DNA of 64,000 bases from NCBI GenBank assembly GCA_002425705.1, contig DIMT01000026.1:1-64000 (forward strand), written 5' to 3'. This document shows, piece after piece, positions 59,009 through 64,000 of this stretch (position 1 is the stretch's first letter; the number at the start of each line of letters is the position of its first letter). The translations under genes and the position numbers were made by a program. The notes beneath the pieces were generated by a model. That model did no database searches, was not told where the DNA came from, and saw only the letters and a list, made by a program, of their open reading frames with translations. Source of the DNA: Firmicutes bacterium UBA5559 (GTDB lineage Bacteria > Bacillota > Clostridia > Peptostreptococcales > Anaerovoracaceae).

Positions 59009-59957
59009 TTTGAACCATTTCCCCTGGCTGGAAGGAAGATCCCTCCGGCAGGCTTGCTTTGACCAGAAAACTGGTCTTATTCCGATTGGCTCCCGTCTGG
59101 TATTCCCTGGGGGTAAACTGGCTGTTTATATCGACATAAACCACTTTTCCTGAAGTTTCAGAGGAATCGGAGGAAACCGAGACGCTGGTTCCGTAGGGGA
59201 AAAGGTTCAGATGCTTTTCAGAAACAAAGAAGATGACCAGCAGCTGATTGCTGTCTCCAACTTCACAGAGCTGATAACCCGGTGCTACCAGGCTTCCTGC
59301 CTGGTAGTTTTTGCTTACCAGAAAGCCATCCGTCGGGGATCGGAGAAGGGTTTTCTCCAGGTGTTCCTTTGCCTGTTGCAGCTGGATTTCGGCTTGAGCC
59401 AGCTGGAGGGCCAAAAGCTCGTGGCCCGACTCATTCAGGGCGGTCTGGACCCCGGAGAGGGCGATGGAGGAAGCGGAGCGGGCCTGATCCAGAGCCAGCT
59501 TGGACCGCTCCAGATCCTCGAAGGATATGGCTCCTTCTTGGTAAAGCTTTTCCATATCCCGATAATCCGATTCGGCTTTTTCAGCGGCAGCAGACGCAGA
59601 GGAATAGGAAGCCTGAGCGCTTTGAAGAGCGGCAGAAGCCTGGCTGCTCCCCGACAGAGAGGATTCCCGGAGCTGGAGCCGGGCCTTTTCCAGGGCAAGG
59701 GTTAGCTGCTCCACCTGATGCTTCTGATCCGTGTCATCGATTCGGGCAAGGATATCCCCTTCCGAAACCGGCGCCCCCAAAGATGACGGGAACTCCCGGA
59801 CAATGCCGGAAACCTCCGAGACCAGGGGATAGAGAACCGTTTCCACTCTTCCCTTATAGGAAGGCTCCTGCTGGTACCAATAAAAGGCTCCGATGGAAAG
59901 AAGAACAGCCAGCAGGATCAGGATCGGCGGAAGAATTTTCTTTTTTGGATGCTTCAT
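58992..59957 (-). CDS. HlyD-family membrane fusion/adaptor protein
   Basis: A 321-aa adaptor for the neighbouring ABC exporter. One N-terminal membrane helix (about 8-27) is followed by a biotinyl-lipoyl-like half-motif (VSEVSGIVREFPSSLGAPVSEGD), a long A/S/E-rich coiled coil (about 80-190), the second lipoyl half (TDGFLVSKNYQAGSLVAPGYQLCEV) and a beta-barrel. GGAGG precedes the ATG. It is the last gene of the three-gene ABC operon. Confidence 0.85.
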   Translation of the reverse strand: MKHPKKKILPPILILLAVLLSIGAFYWYQQEPSYKGRVETVLYPLVSEVSGIVREFPSSLGAPVSEGDILARIDDTDQKHQVEQLTLALEKARLQLRESSLSGSSQASAALQSAQASYSSASAAAEKAESDYRDMEKLYQEGAISFEDLERSKLALDQARSASSIALSGVQTALNESGHELLALQLAQAEIQLQQAKEHLEKTLLRSPTDGFLVSKNYQAGSLVAPGYQLCEVGDSNQLLVIFFVSEKHLNLFPYGTSVSVSSDSSETSGKVVYVDINSQFTPREYQTGANRNKTSFLVKASLPEGSSFQPGEMVQISLSD

Positions 59958-59969
59958 GATCGGAACCTC

Positions 59970-60989
59970 CTAAATGGAACGAAAGCGTTTCAGCAAACGG
60001 ATATTGGCCAGGATAAAAAAAGCAGAGAACCCGGACAGGATCAGCAGATCCGGCAAAACAGCCAGAAGCCCTTCTCCCTTGATCATGACCCGGTTCAGAG
60101 CGTCAGCCGAATAATACATGGGCATAAAGCGGCCGACGATTTCCCACCCGGGGGACAGCTGAAAGAGACCGCAGAAAAAAATCTGAGGGGTAATGACCAG
60201 AGGAATGAACTGGAGCATCTGAAACTGGCTGGATGCGGCTGCGGACAGGAGCATGCCCAGGGTCAGAGCGCAGATGGCCGTCAGAAGGGTGGTGACGAGA
60301 ACCAGAACCACCGATCCGGCCAACATGACGTCCAGTACGAACAGGACAAAATAGGTAATCAGCAGGGACTGGATTATCGTCAGCGTTCCGAAACCGGTCA
60401 CGTAGCCCAGCACCAGCTCCCACCTTCGGATGGGGGTGGACAGGAGTTTTTCCAGGGTTCCGGTGGTCCGTTCCTGAAGAAAAGACATGCCGGCTACGAT
60501 AAAGACGAAAAAGAAAACCAGCACACCGATGAGGACAGAGCCGAAGTTATCGAAGGAATCCATGTCCGCTCCTCCGTAAACATAGGTCACTTCCGGCAGC
60601 ATATCCGGACGGGGGGAGGCAGAAGGCTGCTGGGAAGCCTCCAGAACCTGAAGGGCCCGCTGGGCCTTTTGGGAATTGGATCCGTCCAGGTGGATGATGG
60701 ACCGGCCTTCCTCCACCTGGAGAAGTGCGGTGATTTCCCCCTTTTCCAGGGAATCGAAGGCGGCGCCCTCCTGGTAAAACCGGAGGACTCGGGCATTTTC
60801 CTGAATCAGCCGGTCGATCCGATCGGCAGGAACGTTGTAGACACCGATGCTGCTTTCACTCAGGGATGCGTTGAGGATAAAGTAGATCAGAGTCAGCATC
60901 ATGATGGGGGCCACCAGGACCAGGGCCAGGGTGCGGCGGTCATGCTTCAGCTCCGCTAGGATCCGGAGGGCCAGAATCTTAACTCTCAT
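59970..60989 (-). CDS. ABC-2 type transporter permease
   Basis: A 339-aa membrane subunit of the ABC-2 class. A first helix (about 23-42) is followed by a large extracytoplasmic domain (45-165), and then five helices (from about 175) with the ABC-2 signature ERTTGTLEKLLSTPIRRWELVLGY. The exported substrate is unknown; such systems often export drugs or lipids. AGAGGAGG precedes the ATG. It overlaps the ATPase gene by 11 nt. Confidence 0.88.
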   Translation of the reverse strand: MRVKILALRILAELKHDRRTLALVLVAPIMMLTLIYFILNASLSESSIGVYNVPADRIDRLIQENARVLRFYQEGAAFDSLEKGEITALLQVEEGRSIIHLDGSNSQKAQRALQVLEASQQPSASPRPDMLPEVTYVYGGADMDSFDNFGSVLIGVLVFFFVFIVAGMSFLQERTTGTLEKLLSTPIRRWELVLGYVTGFGTLTIIQSLLITYFVLFVLDVMLAGSVVLVLVTTLLTAICALTLGMLLSAAASSQFQMLQFIPLVITPQIFFCGLFQLSPGWEIVGRFMPMYYSADALNRVMIKGEGLLAVLPDLLILSGFSAFFILANIRLLKRFRSI

Positions 60990-61719
60990 CTTCGCTGCCT
61001 CCTCTGCTCAAAATAAGGAAGGCTTCTTCCAAGTCCCCGGCACCGCAGGAACGGATTATTTCAGAAGGAGAGCCGCTGGCCAGGATCCGGCCCTGCCGCA
61101 TCATGGAAAGATGGGAACATTTGATGGCTTCGTCCATGACGTGGGTGGTGATAAGCAGGGTGATCCCTTCCTCGGAAAGCCTGGTAAATTCCGACCAGAT
61201 CTCCTGCCTCAGCAGAGGGTCGATTCCCACCGTAGGCTCGTCCAGTAGCAGGATTTCCGGTCGATGAACCAGGGCGATGGCCAGAGAAAGACGACGCTTC
61301 ATCCCTCCGGAATAGGAATTCACCGGCTTATCCAGCTCATGCTGCAGATGGACCAGCTTCAGAACCCGGTCAATGGAGTCCCGAAGCCCCGAACCCTTCA
61401 GACCATAAAGCTGACCAAAGAAACGAAGATTTTCCAAACCGGTCAGATCTCCGTAGAGGGCATCGGATTGAGCCAGATAGCCGATCCGGTTCATCACGGA
61501 CAAATCGGGAAGAGGGCTGTTCAACACTTTAACCTGACCTTCCCGTGGTTTCAGAAGACCGGCAATAATTTTAACGGTAGTCGTTTTGCCGCAGCCGGAA
61601 GGCCCCAGAATCCCATAAATGGATCCGGCCGGGATGGACAGATTGATGTCGTGGAGCACTGGCTGCTCCTGATAGGCGTGATGGACTCCGGAGAGGATGA
61701 TGCTGACCGATTCCTCCAT
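60979..61719 (-). CDS. ABC transporter ATP-binding protein
   Basis: A 246-aa ATPase of the ABC-2 exporter. Walker A is GPSGCGKTTTVK (38-49), the Q-loop follows in RIGYLAQSDALYGDLTGLENL, the signature is YSGGMKRRLSLA, Walker B is ILLLDEPTVGIDP and the H-loop TTHVMDEA. All motifs are intact. AAAGGAAG precedes the ATG. First gene of the operon ATPase-permease-HlyD. Confidence 0.94.
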   Translation of the reverse strand: MEESVSIILSGVHHAYQEQPVLHDINLSIPAGSIYGILGPSGCGKTTTVKIIAGLLKPREGQVKVLNSPLPDLSVMNRIGYLAQSDALYGDLTGLENLRFFGQLYGLKGSGLRDSIDRVLKLVHLQHELDKPVNSYSGGMKRRLSLAIALVHRPEILLLDEPTVGIDPLLRQEIWSEFTRLSEEGITLLITTHVMDEAIKCSHLSMMRQGRILASGSPSEIIRSCGAGDLEEAFLILSRGGSEDES

Positions 61720-61882
61720 GTGTAGGCTTCCTTTCTGAAACCGATCCCAGGGAATCGGCAGGCAAAACCTTGTTAGGACTATTATACTCCTGATTGGATA
61801 AAAAATACAAATCTCATAGCATCTTTCGGGGAATCCGTTATAATAATAGAAAGGATTGTTTCAAAACAAAGGAGATGATGGA

Positions 61883-62848
61883 TTGCTTCTGATGGTAAAA
61901 GACTTGTTGCTGCTCCCCGAATTTCGGGAATTCCAGCTGACGGCAGGAGAAAAAGGATTAGACAACCGGGTAACGGGAACCGGTATTTTTGAATGGGAGT
62001 CTCCGGAGGATATTGCCCGGGATTTCCGGCCGGGAGAATTTGTGGTCACCACCCTGTCTCAAATGAAGGAGGACCCGAAGGGAGCGGAAAAAGTCTTGCT
62101 GAAGCTTCTGGAATCGGGAATCAGCGCCCTTGGATTGAAAACCGTGTATTATACCAGTTTTACAGCAGCAGTTCTGAAAAGAGCGGAGGAAACCAATACG
62201 CCTTTGTTCCTGTTTCGGGACACCTTTTTTGACGATATCATCTATGGGATCAAATCCCGTCTGGCAGCTTCCGGCGAATTGGGGGATTCGGCCCTTTTGC
62301 CGGTCAGCGGGATGGAGCAGCAGCCCTATGTCTGCATCTGGAGCCGGCAAGGATCTGCAGACCGGGGAAGGATTCTGCCCCTGAGCCAGATTCCGGAAGC
62401 CCCGGCAAAAGGATTCCTGGGAATCTCCGATTCCTTTGAAGAACCGGACAAAGTGGGAGAGGCCCTGCAGCAGAGCAGGATCGCCTGTATCAGCGGCATC
62501 CTTTCCGGCCAGTCGATTCGATTTTTTCGGGACGCAGGAGCAGATCGTCTGCTGATTCCCGCCAGCCGGGGATCCTGGGCCAGAGATTTTTATCGGGACA
62601 TGAAGACCCGGATGGAAGGAGAAAAAGCCGGAGAAGGGTCAGAATGGATGGAGACCCTCATGACCTTCGTGGGGCTCCACGGAGACGTGCGGCAGACCGC
62701 CGTCCACCTTTATCAGCATGAAAACACGATTCGGTATCGGATTCGGATCCTTCGAAAGCGGTTGGGGCTGACAGAAGACCCGGATTATTACAGCTCGCTT
62801 TACACCTTCATCCGGCTCCATCGGGTTTATGAAATCTGGCCTTTGTAG
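61883..62848 (+). CDS. PucR-family transcriptional regulator
   Basis: A 321-aa regulator. The N-terminal PucR sensor domain (about 1-120) begins VKDLLLLPEFREFQLTAGEKGLDNRV and contains FRPGEFVVTTLSQ. The C-terminal PucR helix-turn-helix (about 255-315) is FVGLHGDVRQTAVHLYQHENTIRYRIRILRKRLG. PucR proteins control purine or amino-acid use. I chose the TTG at 61883 because AAAGGAG lies 8 nt upstream; the first ATG (61892) is 17 nt away. A TATAAT lies at about 61839. It may control the following aminotransferase-like gene. Confidence 0.85.
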   Translation: MLLMVKDLLLLPEFREFQLTAGEKGLDNRVTGTGIFEWESPEDIARDFRPGEFVVTTLSQMKEDPKGAEKVLLKLLESGISALGLKTVYYTSFTAAVLKRAEETNTPLFLFRDTFFDDIIYGIKSRLAASGELGDSALLPVSGMEQQPYVCIWSRQGSADRGRILPLSQIPEAPAKGFLGISDSFEEPDKVGEALQQSRIACISGILSGQSIRFFRDAGADRLLIPASRGSWARDFYRDMKTRMEGEKAGEGSEWMETLMTFVGLHGDVRQTAVHLYQHENTIRYRIRILRKRLGLTEDPDYYSSLYTFIRLHRVYEIWPL

Positions 62849-62889
62849 AAATTACAAAAATATACCCTGAACTTTGTAAATTTCAAGTC

Positions 62890-62918
62890 TTGTAAGGTTG
62901 GAGAGAAGCCGATAAAAT
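62890..62918 (+). promoter_or_regulatory. Promoter of the class V aminotransferase gene
   Basis: -35 TTGTAA (62890-62895), 17-bp spacer, -10 TAAAAT (62913-62918), 63 bp before the start. Confidence 0.55.
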
Positions 62919-62981
62919 GGTAGATAACCAAGATAATGGATAGAGCCCCATCGTCATAGAAGCAAGAGAGGAGATTGAAGA

Positions 62982-64000
62982 ATGAAGAATTTTTCTTTTA
63001 AAGTAGATGAGATCCGGGAGCAGTTCCCGGCTCTGAGCAAGACCGTCAATGGCCTGCCTGCCGCCTTTTTAGACGGCCCAGGAGGAACCCAGGTCCCCCG
63101 GCGGGTAGTGGAAAAAATCAACGACTATCTCTACTACCGGAATGCTAACTCCCATGGGGTATTCAAGACCTCTGTGGAAAGCGACAATTTATACTGGCAG
63201 GCCCGGGAGGTCTACGCCGACTTCCTGAACTGCAGTCCGGAAGAAGTGGCCTTCGGAGCCAACACCTCCTCCAACAACTTCAAGCTGGCCCTGGGCCTGG
63301 TCCGGACCATGAAGCCGGGGGATGAGGTGCTGATCACCGACATCGATCACGAAGGAAACCGTTCCCCATGGAGAACCCTGGAGGACTTCGGCATCGTGGT
63401 GAAAAGCGTGAAGATCAACACGGATACCATCACCCTGGACTTTGAAGACTTCAAATCCAAACTGTCGGACAAGACCAAGGTTTTTGCCGTCAACTGGGCA
63501 GCCAACTCCTGCGGGACTATTACCGACGTGAAAAAGTTCATCGATGAAGCCCACAAGGTGGGAGCCATTACCGTGGTGGATGCGGTTCACTACGCCCCCC
63601 ATCGGCCCATTGACGTGAAGGCCATCGATACCGATGTGCTGCTTTGCTCCGCTTACAAGTTCTTCGGCCCCCACTTCGGCATCATGTATGTAAAAAAATC
63701 TGTGGGAGATCAGATCCGGACCGTTCGGGTCATGGCCGACGACAACACGGAAGCTCCCTTTAAATTTGAAACCGGCACCCCGGCCATGGAGCTGGCGGCT
63801 GGTTCGGCAGAGGCCGTTGAATTTATAGCCGATATCGGCCGGACCCACGAGGAATTCTTCTTAGACCGTCTCACCGGCCTGGAAGGCAGAAGGCGTTTTG
63901 TGGTGGCCGGTATGATGGCCATTGATGAATACGAAGAAGGTCTGGCCCTGCAGCTTCGAAAAGAACTGTCGGCAATGCCGGGGGTCAAGGTCTTCGGGCC
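62982..64000 (+). CDS. Class V aminotransferase / cysteine desulfurase-like protein (cut by window end)
   Basis: PLP enzyme; the first 339 codons are present and the frame is still open at the window edge. Motifs: FLDGPGGTQVPRRVVEKI near the N-terminus (the GGT type of the VC1184-like subgroup), FGANTSSNNFKLALGL, the VVDAVHYAPHRPIDV block with the PLP aspartate, and the Schiff-base lysine in LLCSAYKFFGPHFGIMY. True cysteine desulfurase activity is uncertain because the catalytic Cys region is beyond the visible part. GAGGAG precedes the ATG. Confidence 0.82.
   Translation, partial: MKNFSFKVDEIREQFPALSKTVNGLPAAFLDGPGGTQVPRRVVEKINDYLYYRNANSHGVFKTSVESDNLYWQAREVYADFLNCSPEEVAFGANTSSNNFKLALGLVRTMKPGDEVLITDIDHEGNRSPWRTLEDFGIVVKSVKINTDTITLDFEDFKSKLSDKTKVFAVNWAANSCGTITDVKKFIDEAHKVGAITVVDAVHYAPHRPIDVKAIDTDVLLCSAYKFFGPHFGIMYVKKSVGDQIRTVRVMADDNTEAPFKFETGTPAMELAAGSAEAVEFIADIGRTHEEFFLDRLTGLEGRRRFVVAGMMAIDEYEEGLALQLRKELSAMPGVKVFG

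Overview
The window is chromosomal DNA from an anaerobic, amino-acid-fermenting member of the Clostridia, low-GC Gram-positive lineage but with a fairly balanced base composition. Three things point there: the replication-origin gene order (dnaA-dnaN-recF-gyrB-gyrA with a sigB-type sigma factor behind gyrA, and rpmH-rnpA-yidD-yidC-jag-mnmE-mnmG-rsmG-parA-parB on the other arm), a complete Stickland-type ornithine oxidation operon, and S-layer-homology surface proteins. I cannot name the species. No rRNA, tRNA, CRISPR array, prophage or insertion sequence was seen.

Layout. 1-1160: rpsF-ssb-rpsR operon (minus). 1.3-6.4 kb: a GrdX-like gene, ROK kinase, nucleotidyltransferase, a degenerate shikimate-kinase-like protein, a DUF2148 ferredoxin-like protein, PlsC and a thioredoxin-reductase-like flavoprotein. 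6.4-17.0 kb (minus): dnaA, dnaN, recF, gyrB, gyrA, rsbW-like, sigB-like, trpS. 15.5-17.33 kb: bipartite oriC, with DnaA boxes on both sides of dnaA and a B. subtilis-like unwinding module (boxes, GC patch, DnaA-trio, AT-rich stretch) between dnaA and dnaN. 17.3-26.7 kb (plus): ribosome, membrane-insertion and tRNA-modification genes, then parA-parB flanked by two parS sites, a SprT-like protease and an alkyltransferase. 26.7-36 kb: a secreted transglutaminase-like protein, a DUF362/ferredoxin protein, RNase H, a secreted protein of unknown role, YycH, YycI, WalJ, RlmH, an HD protein and NhaA. 36-42 kb: two paralogous sodium/solute symporters flanking a seven-helix histidine kinase and its response regulator. 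42-51.4 kb: an ArsR repressor, then a sigma-54 activator and the ornithine operon ord-ortA-ortB-oraS-oraE-mutL-like. 51.4-64 kb: a large S-layer lectin-like protein with a G10 tract, a ferredoxin/flavin fusion, a CoA-disulfide-reductase-like enzyme, MsrAB, an ABC-2 export system, a PucR regulator and a truncated class V aminotransferase.

How it fits together. The ornithine operon has a textbook -24/-12 promoter (44375-44390). About 150 bp upstream lie two GCAAA-N4-TTTGC-type palindromes, and a third copy overlaps the -35 of the activator's own promoter, so activator, sites and operon read as one autoregulated sigma-54 switch. OraSE isomerises D-ornithine, Ord deaminates it, and OrtAB cleaves it to acetyl-CoA and alanine; ornithine racemase is not in the window. 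The symporters, NhaA and the membrane ferredoxin/flavin protein fit an organism that lives on imported amino acids and on sodium and redox balance.

Most notable: the sigma-54 circuit; the G10 tract inside the surface-protein reading frame (possible phase variation); a 29-bp inverted repeat around the arsR terminator; a short ATATATCG-type motif in three intergenic sites; and several family members missing canonical residues (shikimate kinase-like, RsbW-like, thioredoxin-reductase-like). I did not find a clearly new multi-gene system.
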